Source: Kiloniella litopenaei (GTDB taxonomy: Bacteria > Pseudomonadota > Alphaproteobacteria > Kiloniellales > Kiloniellaceae). From it: a stretch of 64,000 bases of DNA. Each line of letters starts with the position of its first letter. Positions within the stretch are counted from its first letter, which is position 1. The notes beneath the pieces were generated by a model. That model did not search any database. It was not told the origin of the DNA and saw only the letters and a program-made list of their open reading frames with translations. The stretch covers positions 1-64,000 of the forward strand of contig NZ_LANI01000025.1 of the NCBI RefSeq assembly GCF_000982415.1, given 5' to 3'. Positions 27,801 to 36,033 of the stretch are shown here, one piece after another. The translations under genes were made by a program, and so were the position numbers.

Positions 27801-28759
27801 TGTCTGATTTTGATCTTGATCTTCGTGCGCTGGATATTTTTGTCACTGTTGTAGAAACGGGTGGAATGACAGCCGCCTCAGAGCACAAGGAGATTTCTCA
27901 GTCTGCTGTTTCCCAAGCTGTGGGTGCTCTTGAGCGAAAAATGGCCGTGCAGCTTATGGATCGCTCGGTGCGTCCTCCGGCCTTGACCCCGGCTGGGCGA
28001 ACTTTGTTTGAACGCGCCAAATCCTTGTTGGACACAGCGCGGGAAACATCTTTCCTTGTCAGGGCATATCAACAAAGATCGCTACCAAGACTTAATATTG
28101 GAATGGTTGATTCCTTCGGGACGACGGTTGGCCCTCATCTTGTCAGGGGGCTTATGGATGAAGCAGTGGAATGGTCCGTTTGGTCGGGGCTGACAAAGCT
28201 TCATTTCAAGCGGCTTTTTACGCGCGAAGTTGATGTGGTCATAACCGAAGGTAGCATTCCATCAGATGAACGCATTATTTCGCACCGCTTGTTACAAGAA
28301 CCGTTTGTTTTGGCGTTACCCGGGAATTATCAAAAGCCCGTTGAAAGTCTGAATCAATTGAATTTGGATTTACCATTGGTACGATATAGTTCTCGGTCAT
28401 TGACCGGGATTAATATTGAGAATCATCTGAGGTCACTTGATATAATTGCACGGCGACGTTTTGAATTTGATACGGCAGATACGACCCTGGCGATGGTTGC
28501 CGTAGGCATTGGTTGGGCTATTACGACGCCCTTGTGTCTGTTACAGGCTAAAACGCACCTGAACAATATCCGTTGTGAACCACTGCCAGGTCCTGCTTTT
28601 TCGCGCAGCTTGATGCTGGCCACGCGTCGTCATGAACTTGAATCGCTGCAAAAGATGATAAGCGATATATCTCGCGATACTCTCACACAAAAGTGCATGC
28701 CGGAAATCGCGCAGTTTGCACCGTGGGTCATAGACGACATTGAAATAGGCGAAGCGTAA
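27800..28759 (+). CDS. LysR-family transcriptional regulator
   Basis: The 319 aa protein has a LysR HTH (MTAASEHKEISQSAVSQAVG) and a substrate domain from about residue 95. ATG at 27800 overlaps the stop codon of the HAD gene and is chosen over the TTG one codon earlier. The overlap ties it to the phosphatase gene, unlike most LysR genes, which are divergent from their target. Confidence 0.9.
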   Translation: MSDFDLDLRALDIFVTVVETGGMTAASEHKEISQSAVSQAVGALERKMAVQLMDRSVRPPALTPAGRTLFERAKSLLDTARETSFLVRAYQQRSLPRLNIGMVDSFGTTVGPHLVRGLMDEAVEWSVWSGLTKLHFKRLFTREVDVVITEGSIPSDERIISHRLLQEPFVLALPGNYQKPVESLNQLNLDLPLVRYSSRSLTGINIENHLRSLDIIARRRFEFDTADTTLAMVAVGIGWAITTPLCLLQAKTHLNNIRCEPLPGPAFSRSLMLATRRHELESLQKMISDISRDTLTQKCMPEIAQFAPWVIDDIEIGEA

Positions 28760-28774
28760 CAACGCGAGAATCTT

Positions 28775-28796
28775 CAGGCTGACGCCTGGTTTTTAT
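28775..28796 (+). terminator. Rho-independent terminator
   Basis: CAGGC (28775-28779), loop TGAC, GCCTG (28784-28788), then a T run. It ends the HAD-LysR transcript. Confidence 0.55.
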
Positions 28797-28836
28797 AAAG
28801 ATACTCACAAACAGATAATAAGTCAGCGCAGGTGCT

Positions 28837-29394
28837 CTAGCCGGCTTCCCGCATGGATTTGATATAGCCAAGGGCGTAGTCAATACCGGACCATGCTGTC
28901 ACAGCCGTTGCAATTGCCAATAGCCAGAACGATACCTGAACCGTATCCATATACTGGCTGAAAAAACCGCTTAGGGCATAGAGACCGACGGTCCAGACCT
29001 GTGCACAGGCCTGTACGATGGCTTTTATCTTGCCGCTGGACCTTGCGGCCATGGTAAAACCTTGCTGCTGGGCAAAGATTCGCAAATAAGAAACAACGAT
29101 GTCACGGGTGATGATAATGGCGACGAACCATACTGGAATCCAGCCGATACCCAGAAAGCCGATAAAGACCATAGCACGATAGAGGCTGTCGCTCATGGGA
29201 TCGATGATCATGCCAAGTTTGGTGACCTGACCATAACGACGGGCGATATGACCGTCTGCCATGTCTGAAATCTCTGCAATCATCATGACAACAATCGCTG
29301 CAAGTAAATATGCCTGCGTTCCCTGAAGGAGAAGATAAATGACGATAAAACCTGCGCCACTTCTAAACACACTAAGCCAATTGGGAAGATTCAT
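28837..29394 (-). CDS. pgsA: CDP-diacylglycerol-glycerol-3-phosphate 3-phosphatidyltransferase-type enzyme
   Basis: The 185 aa inner-membrane protein carries the CDP-alcohol phosphatidyltransferase motif with Asp44, Asp47, Gly48, Ala51, Arg52, Gly61, Asp65 and Asp69, all at the expected spacing. PgsA makes phosphatidylglycerol phosphate from CDP-diacylglycerol. Other CDP-alcohol transferases share the motif; the length and the NLPNWLSVFR start, close to PgsA NIPNxLTxxR, support PgsA. Confidence 0.88.
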   Translation of the reverse strand: MNLPNWLSVFRSGAGFIVIYLLLQGTQAYLLAAIVVMMIAEISDMADGHIARRYGQVTKLGMIIDPMSDSLYRAMVFIGFLGIGWIPVWFVAIIITRDIVVSYLRIFAQQQGFTMAARSSGKIKAIVQACAQVWTVGLYALSGFFSQYMDTVQVSFWLLAIATAVTAWSGIDYALGYIKSMREAG

Positions 29395-29592
29395 GCTGTT
29401 GCTGCCCTTTGCATGAGATAGTTTTAAGGTCCTCTGGTTTCCGCTATCTCGCGAAAGGCGGATTTTTGTCCGTGGACTATAGATAATTTTGGTTTATAAC
29501 AGTCGCTAAGAGCGGTCACAAGGACCATAAAAAAAGATCGTTAAAAAACGATACGAAAAAGGTGGTAACAGAGGGCGTTTGTAAAAAACTAA

Positions 29593-30213
29593 ATGAGATT
29601 CTGGTTTAAGAAGAAAATTCACGCCCGAAATAAGAAGGAAACCATTGCTGGTTTGCTTCGTCTTCTCTATTTCCGTCTCGTAATCCCCGTTTTACGATCT
29701 GTTGACCAGCCCGAAATCGTTGCCCGAGGCGTTATGATGGGCTTGGCACTTGGCATGACACCAACGGTTGGTATTCAGCTTTATAGTGTTTTTATTGTCT
29801 GGTGGCTTTGCCGATATGTCGTCAAATGGCAATTTAGTCTGATTATTGCGATGGCCTGGTCCTGGCTTTCTAATCCCATTACCATGATACCGCTGTATTA
29901 TCTTTATTATATAACAGGGCGCTTGATGCTGCTCGATTTTGATGGTGAGCAGGATTTTGAGAGCTTTTCGCGTATGATGGGGGAACATCTAACGCTGGAA
30001 GGTGGTATATGGGAAACTATTGTCGAGGTTTCTCACTTTATGCTGGAACAGGTCGGAACCTCAATTTTAGTTGGGTTTATACCCTATAGCTTGGGGTTAG
30101 GTGCTTTGGGCTATTGGATATCTTTTAAATTAGCGACACGCTATGCCGAGGCTCGTAAGAGGCGTCTTGCAGGATCCCGCGAAAAGCTTAAAAACTCTGA
30201 ACAAGAGAACTAA
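29593..30213 (+). CDS. DUF2062 membrane protein
   Basis: The 206 aa protein has the family core ARGVMMGLALGMTPTVGIQ followed by hydrophobic segments and WLSNPITMIPLYYLYY. DUF2062 proteins are small inner-membrane proteins without an assigned role. A basic N-terminus and a basic tail lie outside the membrane region. It is divergent from pgsA. Confidence 0.82.
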   Translation: MRFWFKKKIHARNKKETIAGLLRLLYFRLVIPVLRSVDQPEIVARGVMMGLALGMTPTVGIQLYSVFIVWWLCRYVVKWQFSLIIAMAWSWLSNPITMIPLYYLYYITGRLMLLDFDGEQDFESFSRMMGEHLTLEGGIWETIVEVSHFMLEQVGTSILVGFIPYSLGLGALGYWISFKLATRYAEARKRRLAGSREKLKNSEQEN

Positions 30214-30258
30214 ACTTCATTCAAAAATGCCTGAAAAGAATAAGCCAACCCAGAAATG

Positions 30259-30312
30259 AATAAACCGATAAGGGGCGAATGGGGTTTGGTTTCGCTGACT
30301 TATCGGCTTATT
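30259..30312. terminator. Possible terminator between convergent genes
   Basis: AATAAACCGATAAG (30259-30272) pairs with CTTATCGGCTTATT (30299-30312), 13 of 14 positions, over a 26-base loop. It sits between the convergent DUF2062 and DUF1344 genes. The loop is long and no T run follows, so this is a weak call. Confidence 0.4.
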
Positions 30313-30353
30313 CAGGTAACGATGTGTGCTTGTTTGCTCAACAAGCTGATAGA

Positions 30354-30608
30354 TTAAGAAGCTGGTGCAATGTTTGTTACCAGATTTTTGCCTTCTTTCT
30401 CATCATAAGTCAGAACAACTTCTGTACCTGGCTCCAGACCTTCTACTGTCAGGCCGTTGACAAGCTCCATCACAGTACCGTTTTCAAGAATAATTGTGTT
30501 TGTTGCCGGATCTGCGGTCATTACACGACCTGTCATTTCAGCAGCACTTGCGATTGATGCAGATGCGATAAGACCAAGAGCAATAACACTGGAAATTAAT
30601 TTTTTCAT
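30354..30608 (-). CDS. Secreted DUF1344 protein
   Basis: The start is set at ATG 30608, preceded by AAAGGAACAGACA; an upstream in-frame start lacks a ribosome site. The 84 aa product has a clear signal peptide (MKKLISSVIALGLIASA, cleavage after ASA near residue 22) and a small beta domain, GRVMTADPATNTIILENG. DUF1344 proteins are short periplasmic proteins of unknown role, common in alphaproteobacteria. Confidence 0.82.
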   Translation of the reverse strand: MKKLISSVIALGLIASASIASAAEMTGRVMTADPATNTIILENGTVMELVNGLTVEGLEPGTEVVLTYDEKEGKNLVTNIAPAS

Positions 30609-30900
30609 TGTCTGTTCCTTTGTTGACAAATTGATTGCGTCGATAAGCAAAAGTTAAGTTCTCGCCGGGCATTTGAGAAGGAACAAGAAGAGGACAAAGT
30701 TGGGTACATCTTTCGAGCATTCCTGTGTCAGAAAAGGGGTAAGTGTCTGAAATATGGCAACTATCGTCTATTGTCGCCACGATCTCTTCTGAAACAAGGC
30801 AGCGGGATGACATTCCATTAATTACTTGCCATAATTAAGTCACTTTTATTTTGCAAGTTAGTTGGGTATTTGATCAAAACCACACTAAAAGGAAATTTGA

Positions 30901-31326
30901 ATGACTGAAAAAATCGAAGGTGGGTGTCTGTGTGGCCAGGTCCGATATCAGGCGAATTGTACAAAGCCGCTTTTTAAAGTGAATTGCCATTGTCGCGATT
31001 GTCAAAGATTGAGCGGGAGCCCTTATGTGGCGTTGGTGGGGGTGAAGGAAACCAGCTTTACTGTCACAGGGGATTTGAATTGCTTTGAGCATCAGGGCGG
31101 AAGTGGTGGTGCGATGAAAAGCTATTGCTGTTCGAAATGTAACAGCCGAATCTACGGGACCCCGGAAATTGCGAAAGGGATGGTTTTGATTATAGCAATG
31201 AGCCTGGATAAACCTGAATCCTATTCAGCTGACGCAGATATGTTTGTTAAACAGGCTGTGTCTTGGGATATAATGAATAGTGAAATTCCAAAGTTTGACG
31301 GCAGCATGTTTAAACGAGGGGGATAA
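30901..31326 (+). CDS. GFA (glutathione-dependent formaldehyde-activating)-like protein
   Basis: The 141 aa zinc protein has the CENP-V/GFA pattern: Cys9 and Cys11 in GGCLCGQVRY, Cys29, Cys31 and Cys34 in NCHCRDC, then YCCSKCNSRIY. Members were first described as adding formaldehyde to glutathione, but most paralogues have no proven activity. Its stop is three bases before the next ATG, so it is in one operon with the DUF2461 gene. Confidence 0.88.
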   Translation: MTEKIEGGCLCGQVRYQANCTKPLFKVNCHCRDCQRLSGSPYVALVGVKETSFTVTGDLNCFEHQGGSGGAMKSYCCSKCNSRIYGTPEIAKGMVLIIAMSLDKPESYSADADMFVKQAVSWDIMNSEIPKFDGSMFKRGG

Positions 31327-31329
31327 AAA

Positions 31330-32025
31330 ATGAGCACTGACTTTCCCGGCTTTCCCAAAGCAGGGTTTGAGTTTCTGGAAGATCTAAAAGAAAACAACAC
31401 TCGGGATTGGTTCGCTGAAAACAAAGCGCGCTATCGGGAAACGTTACAGGATCATTTACTGGATTTTATTCAGGCAATGGTCGAGCCTTTAGCCGAAATT
31501 ACCCCTCATTTTGTGGCCGATGCCCGTCGTAATGGCGGGTCGATGTTCAGAATTCATCGTGATATCAGATTTTCGAAAGACAAGCGGCCCTATAAAGAGC
31601 ATGCGGCGTGTCATTTCCGTCATTCGTTGGGCCGGGATGCCCATGCACCGGGTTTCTATGTTCATCTGGCAACGGATGAAGTGCTGTATGGCGGCGGAAT
31701 CTGGATGCCGCCAAGTGATGCGCTTTATATGATCAGGCGGGCAATCGTTGATCGTCCGAAAGAATGGGACAAGGTTTTATCAGATCCGGCGATCCGCGAT
31801 GTTTTTGGCGAAATCGGTGGCGATGGGCTCAAGCGTCCGCCAAAAGGTTTTTCAGCTGACGAGCTACATATTGAGGATCTCAAACGCAAAACCTTTTTCC
31901 TGATGCACCGGACAACACCCAAAGCAGCTCAACGTCCCGAGTTTTTAAACGAAGTTGTTGAAGGCTTTAAAACGGCCGCGCCGCTGATGAGATTTCTGTG
32001 TAAGGCCGTTGACGTTCCTTTTTAG
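31330..32025 (+). CDS. DUF2461 (TIGR02453) protein
   Basis: The 231 aa protein starts with the family signature FPGFPKAGFEFLEDLKENN TRDWF and holds FRIHRDIRFSKDKRPYK near residue 77. Function is not assigned in the family. It is the last gene before the AT-rich island, three bases after the GFA gene. Confidence 0.88.
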   Translation: MSTDFPGFPKAGFEFLEDLKENNTRDWFAENKARYRETLQDHLLDFIQAMVEPLAEITPHFVADARRNGGSMFRIHRDIRFSKDKRPYKEHAACHFRHSLGRDAHAPGFYVHLATDEVLYGGGIWMPPSDALYMIRRAIVDRPKEWDKVLSDPAIRDVFGEIGGDGLKRPPKGFSADELHIEDLKRKTFFLMHRTTPKAAQRPEFLNEVVEGFKTAAPLMRFLCKAVDVPF

Positions 32026-32210
32026 GTGGTATCAATCAGAATAGCTAGGTCTAACGAAATGCAATCATCTGTCTCAAACCATAATACTTGCGACTAATAA
32101 ATCAGACCATGATTTATAGCTACTTAGTTCCATTAGCCGACGTTCGGCTATTGAATATTAATACCATAATTAGGGGGAATTTTTAATTTTATAAACTGAT
32201 TATTTATTTT

Positions 32211-32259
32211 AAAGGGAGGACCAGTTATGTTGAATTATTATTATAAATCATTGAGTTAA
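32211..32259 (+). pseudogene. Orphan ribosome site with ten-codon reading frame at the island edge
   Basis: AAAGGGAGGA at 32211-32220 is an excellent ribosome site, with ATG at 32227 seven bases further. The frame then encodes only ten residues (MLNYYYKSLS) and stops at 32257-32259, overlapping the 3' end of the convergent DUF2779 gene. This looks like the start of a gene whose body was cut off, or a leader peptide. Between 32026 and 32210 there is only a small hairpin (AGCCGA/TCGGCT near 32136). Confidence 0.3.
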
Positions 32260-33668
32260 AGCTGTATCAAAAAGCGGTAAATCTCGACCATAGCAAAGGT
32301 ATCCATCTCACAGTATGAAAGAAGCGCTTTCGCTTGAATTTTAGTTTCTATTTCTGGAAAAGCAATCATTTTCTCCCATGCGTCCATAGCAGAAGTGCCA
32401 TCTTGTATATTTAACTCCTTAAAATCAAGATGAGGACAAATAATAGGTAATACTTTCTTGATCGATGTCGAGCCGTCAAAATGTGCATCAACATAAGCTA
32501 ATTTAAACACATCCTCCAGATTAACCAGCCGGGAATTTATGTCATTTAGGAAGTTACGTTTTTCGGGATACCATTTTGCCATTTCCTGATTTTGCTTTCT
32601 TTCGAATGATGCATGCCAAGAAACAATGCTTCCAGTTTCTCCAAAATCCTCTTCCATCTGCTCAATTAAATTTAATGGTAATTTTGCTTCATGTTGCAAA
32701 AAATCCTTATGAGTTAAAGTTCCATCTTTTTCTAGAATATGAAGTGAGTATTGGATTGGAAAATGTTTGTGTGGTGAAACTCCATCAATCAAGGGAACTG
32801 CGGAGGCATATGTTTCGTAGTCAAAAAAATACAGTGGATATTGATATTCCTTCAGGGTGTCCGATATTTCGGTTCTATCAATTTGAGGCTCCCCTGATTG
32901 TGCAGATCTTAATACGCGGGTTTGTATTTCCGACAGTAAATAATTAACTGGTACATCCTGTAAATTCATTATCCCTGCCATTAAAAATTCTTTCCGTTTT
33001 TTCGGGCTTAGCCTTGGCAAGTTATATATGGATTGATTTGATATATCCGGATTGAAATACTCAAAGGTATCACAGTGATGAGCTTTTGACTTGTAGATAC
33101 AGCTACACCTTTTCAGGTCAATTTTAGCCTTAGCCAAAAGATGTAAAGCTTGATTTATTTCTGTAGAAGTTTCTGCGTAGATTTTACGCACCTCATCAGT
33201 TACATCTTCGAAGATGAGTAAAGATTTTGGATTTATAGCTCCTTTACGTACATATTTTCCATTTAAATAAATGAGAATTATCTTATCTATTTTTTGGCCA
33301 CTTCTTTCAGCTGTAATAGTTTGGAAACAGGCGTCTTTTATATGATTATTATTTCCACTTTTCTTTATGCTAGTAGAGGACTTAACTTCATATAAACAAG
33401 TTTGACTCTTGGCATTAACCTCAAAACAGTCGATTTTTGTTAACAGGCCGTCATTCGACCGAAAGGTTTTATGATAACTTATAGTGCTATTTCTTGAGGC
33501 TTCGAAAAGAGTGTGTACGTACTCCATAACTTCGTCACTCTCGCGAGTCAGCTTTTGCATAAAAGCAGTGAAATTACCGTCTGGATAATTTTCATTATCT
33601 TTCTTGTACACCCAAAAGGATTTTGGACAGCTCAAGTAATGAATGAAATTTGTCTTCGTAAGTTCCAT
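32256..33668 (-). CDS. DUF2779 protein: Cas4/RecB-like nuclease fused to DnaQ-like exonuclease
   Basis: The N-terminal half looks like a PD-(D/E)XK nuclease of the Cas4/RecB type: Asp80 in LTKIDCFE, Glu94 and Lys96 in YEVKSS, and cysteines 14, 188, 190 and 199 placed like the Fe-S ligands of Cas4. The C-terminal half reads as a DEDDy 3'-5' exonuclease: FFDYETY (Asp283, Glu285), WHASFE near 351, and YCEMDTFAM with Tyr452 and Asp456. DUF2779 has this two-domain build; its function is unproven. Together they predict a DNA-processing enzyme. It lies on the same strand downstream of the two reverse transcriptases, in the same AT-rich block, and may serve with them. Confidence 0.8.
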   Translation of the reverse strand: MELTKTNFIHYLSCPKSFWVYKKDNENYPDGNFTAFMQKLTRESDEVMEYVHTLFEASRNSTISYHKTFRSNDGLLTKIDCFEVNAKSQTCLYEVKSSTSIKKSGNNNHIKDACFQTITAERSGQKIDKIILIYLNGKYVRKGAINPKSLLIFEDVTDEVRKIYAETSTEINQALHLLAKAKIDLKRCSCIYKSKAHHCDTFEYFNPDISNQSIYNLPRLSPKKRKEFLMAGIMNLQDVPVNYLLSEIQTRVLRSAQSGEPQIDRTEISDTLKEYQYPLYFFDYETYASAVPLIDGVSPHKHFPIQYSLHILEKDGTLTHKDFLQHEAKLPLNLIEQMEEDFGETGSIVSWHASFERKQNQEMAKWYPEKRNFLNDINSRLVNLEDVFKLAYVDAHFDGSTSIKKVLPIICPHLDFKELNIQDGTSAMDAWEKMIAFPEIETKIQAKALLSYCEMDTFAMVEIYRFLIQL

Positions 33669-33779
33669 ATTTTTGCTATCATTCGAATTAACATAAATCA
33701 GGCCACCCAGAATTTCTTAATTCTCCCTATTTTTAGTTAGGTAATGATTAGGCCCTTGTAAAATCAAAGCTGGGAAACT

Positions 33780-33912
33780 GCAAAAAAGGGAGTAAATATG
33801 CTTAAAGCGGCTCACCATGGCCGCTTTAATTGGTTATGCTGTTTTAATCCAGCAATACCATACGCATGTGTGTGAACTGTCTAGGACAATCCGTAAGTTA
33901 GGTGATTGCGTA
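33780..33912 (-). ncRNA. Candidate DRT3 non-coding RNA with CACACACA template tract
   Basis: The gap after drt3b folds, read on the minus strand, into three hairpins: 33904-33909 with 33886-33891 (6 bp); 33857-33859 plus 33850-33854 with 33832-33834 plus 33837-33841 (8 pairs and a small internal loop); and 33820-33829 with 33802-33811 (perfect 10 bp). The unpaired linker between the first two holds CACACACA at 33874-33867. A U-rich stretch follows hairpin three. DRT3 is reported to use an RNA with an ACACAC template for poly(GT) synthesis, so sequence, strand and position fit. The ends are guesses, and the RNA could share the drt3 transcript. Confidence 0.6.
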
Positions 33913-33915
33913 AAT

Positions 33916-36033
33916 TTAATATACCTCTTGGCTTTGCTTAGCGTCTAGCTCTTTTCCAAAATTGAAATTATCCCAATTGGTAAACCATAATTGTCGACGT
34001 CCAGATTTTGATTTGAAATTAATAATATCGTTTTGAGTAGAGAGTTCTGTAACATTGAAACTACTCAAAATTTTTTGTTTGGTTGATTTACTAACATATG
34101 GACATGAAATTATATCAAGAGCTAACATAGTCATTTCAGCCTCTTTGAAGCGTGTTTTCTTTTTTGTTTCGACTTTAAATAAAGCGATTTTCTCGATTTT
34201 CTTTCTTAAATGATCATATCTCTTTTTATTTCTCATATAAAATAATGATACTGTTATAGAGAAATAATCAAAGTTCCTTTCTACCTCTTCAATTTTTTCA
34301 GGTTCAAGGCCTAAATATTCAATTAATGCAGATTCCTCTAGCCAGAAATCTTTGCCTAATTGTGTTAAAGCAATAAGGAGGTAAAGAGTTTCAATTTGAG
34401 AATAGCCGATTTTGTTGTTCTTCTTTATAACGAAGGATATTTCATCAAAAATTAATTTGTGAATTTGATTACTATATTCTCTATTCTTCATTCCCAGGAG
34501 AAATTCACAAATTGATCTAATTACCCGGCATAACCTGATGGTTGTATTAACCTTTGGGGAAACTGTATAAATGAAAAAGACGAACTCAAGTATATGTAAT
34601 AATGCATTAACTAACTGACGTTCACTATGCGTGGTTTTTTCTACAAAATGATAGTTATATAGTATTTTTTCAATTTTTTTCTCAATCACTGCAAATGTGT
34701 AATTGAGCATATCTTTGTAATCTACATTATTAGTTTTTATAATGGTTTTAAAGGTGGTTATAAGGCGGTTAGCATTAACAGATATTGAACCTACTGTTTT
34801 TATTTCACCGCAATCATCACTCACCTCTTCACATTTATATTGTAGACTTTTACTTAAAAATTTCGAGATTTGATTTTTAGCAATAGTGATGTCAGTAATA
34901 ATTGGCTTATTAAAATCTTCTGCTTTATTTGAATTTAATGAAAGTTTATACTCTTTAAGGGCGATTTGTAGTTCATTGACTATTAAAGTCTTATCTTCAG
35001 CATTATTATAGAAAATGAAATAATCATCAACATAACGATATATTTCATAATCGTGTTTAAATTTTAATTTATTGGGTGTTTTCTTAAGTCTTTCTTCTAG
35101 ATTACGGTCAACTCTTTGAAGAATGATTTCTGCAAAAACTCTCGAGAATTCAGGCCCGATAACTATGCCATTAGTTTCACCATAATGTAGGCGTTGCATT
35201 AGTTTATCGAAGCGACCACTAAAGCTATTATTGGCCTTAGTGATAAATTCCTTAGAAGCGCTTTTACCAATAACAGCCCAAACTATTGAGTGGGTATAAA
35301 TACTATCAAAACACTTTGATACATCCAATTTTTCTAAGTTATCGTATCGCTTTTCACATTTGTGATATAAAAATGATTCATAAAACTTATAAATATTACT
35401 GATTTCTTTGTACGAAAAGAACGATTTTAAATTTTCGTGTTCTTTATTGTGCTCTTCAATAATACTATCGATTTCAGTATTCGCTAATCGGCTAAAATGA
35501 AGTCGATCTTTCAAAAATTTATATGTTGAAATTTTATTGGGTCTTCTTAAAGAAAAATTGCTAAGTGAGGTATAGTATAAAATTGTTTCTTTATGGCGAT
35601 CATAAAACTCGATCACAGACATTTGGCTTCGCGGATGCGGTATGGTCAATTCTCTAAATTCAGACTTTTTGTGATTTATTTTGAAGCTAAACGGGGTTAG
35701 ATTTGTATGTGCACTATCCCCTTTCCCAGGTGCACCATTATTGAATACCTCAAATGTGGTCTCAAAACCTTTAATTTCAATTTTTTTGTCAGCAACTTTC
35801 TTAGGATTCAAAGGTAAAGAAAAAAGAATATGCATCAATGAGTTAAGTGCTTTACTGCCTTTCTTCCAGCGAAGTGAAATGTTATTGTCAGCATTGATAC
35901 ATTCAATCTTGTTTTCTAAGACAAAGCTATAAAAATGGCGGTTTGAAAATGAAAGAGGCACTTCATAGGGTAATACATCTGACAGAAGTGTCCGTTCTTT
36001 CTTATATTTAATATTCAATTTTCTAGCGGACAT
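33916..36033 (-). CDS. drt3b: Second DRT3-type reverse transcriptase (Drt3b/UG8-like)
   Basis: The 705 aa protein has the palm motifs of a reverse transcriptase: motif A with Asp237 in LDVSKCFDSI, motif B NGIVIGPEFSRVFAEIIL (288-305) and motif C YVDD (334-337). A long N-terminal region (1-160) includes LPYEVPLSFSN near residue 21, and a helical extension of about 300 residues follows the palm. No maturase, HNH or integrase part is present, which argues against a group II intron. Pairing with an upstream 467 aa RT and the order short-then-long match DRT3. In DRT3 the second enzyme is reported to make the AC strand without a nucleic-acid template. ATG 36033 overlaps the upstream gene by 11 bases. 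Confidence 0.8.
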   Translation of the reverse strand: MSARKLNIKYKKERTLLSDVLPYEVPLSFSNRHFYSFVLENKIECINADNNISLRWKKGSKALNSLMHILFSLPLNPKKVADKKIEIKGFETTFEVFNNGAPGKGDSAHTNLTPFSFKINHKKSEFRELTIPHPRSQMSVIEFYDRHKETILYYTSLSNFSLRRPNKISTYKFLKDRLHFSRLANTEIDSIIEEHNKEHENLKSFFSYKEISNIYKFYESFLYHKCEKRYDNLEKLDVSKCFDSIYTHSIVWAVIGKSASKEFITKANNSFSGRFDKLMQRLHYGETNGIVIGPEFSRVFAEIILQRVDRNLEERLKKTPNKLKFKHDYEIYRYVDDYFIFYNNAEDKTLIVNELQIALKEYKLSLNSNKAEDFNKPIITDITIAKNQISKFLSKSLQYKCEEVSDDCGEIKTVGSISVNANRLITTFKTIIKTNNVDYKDMLNYTFAVIEKKIEKILYNYHFVEKTTHSERQLVNALLHILEFVFFIYTVSPKVNTTIRLCRVIRSICEFLLGMKNREYSNQIHKLIFDEISFVIKKNNKIGYSQIETLYLLIALTQLGKDFWLEESALIEYLGLEPEKIEEVERNFDYFSITVSLFYMRNKKRYDHLRKKIEKIALFKVETKKKTRFKEAEMTMLALDIISCPYVSKSTKQKILSSFNVTELSTQNDIINFKSKSGRRQLWFTNWDNFNFGKELDAKQSQEVY

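Noticed and set aside
33505-33525. A second ACACAC on the minus strand, as possible template
   Set aside because: It lies inside the coding sequence of the DUF2779 gene (Val-His-Thr codons) and is not in a structured gap.
33735-33903. AGTTAGGT direct repeat flanking the candidate RNA (33735-33742 and 33896-33903)
   Set aside because: Eight bases in an AT-rich region can match by chance and no other transposition mark was seen.
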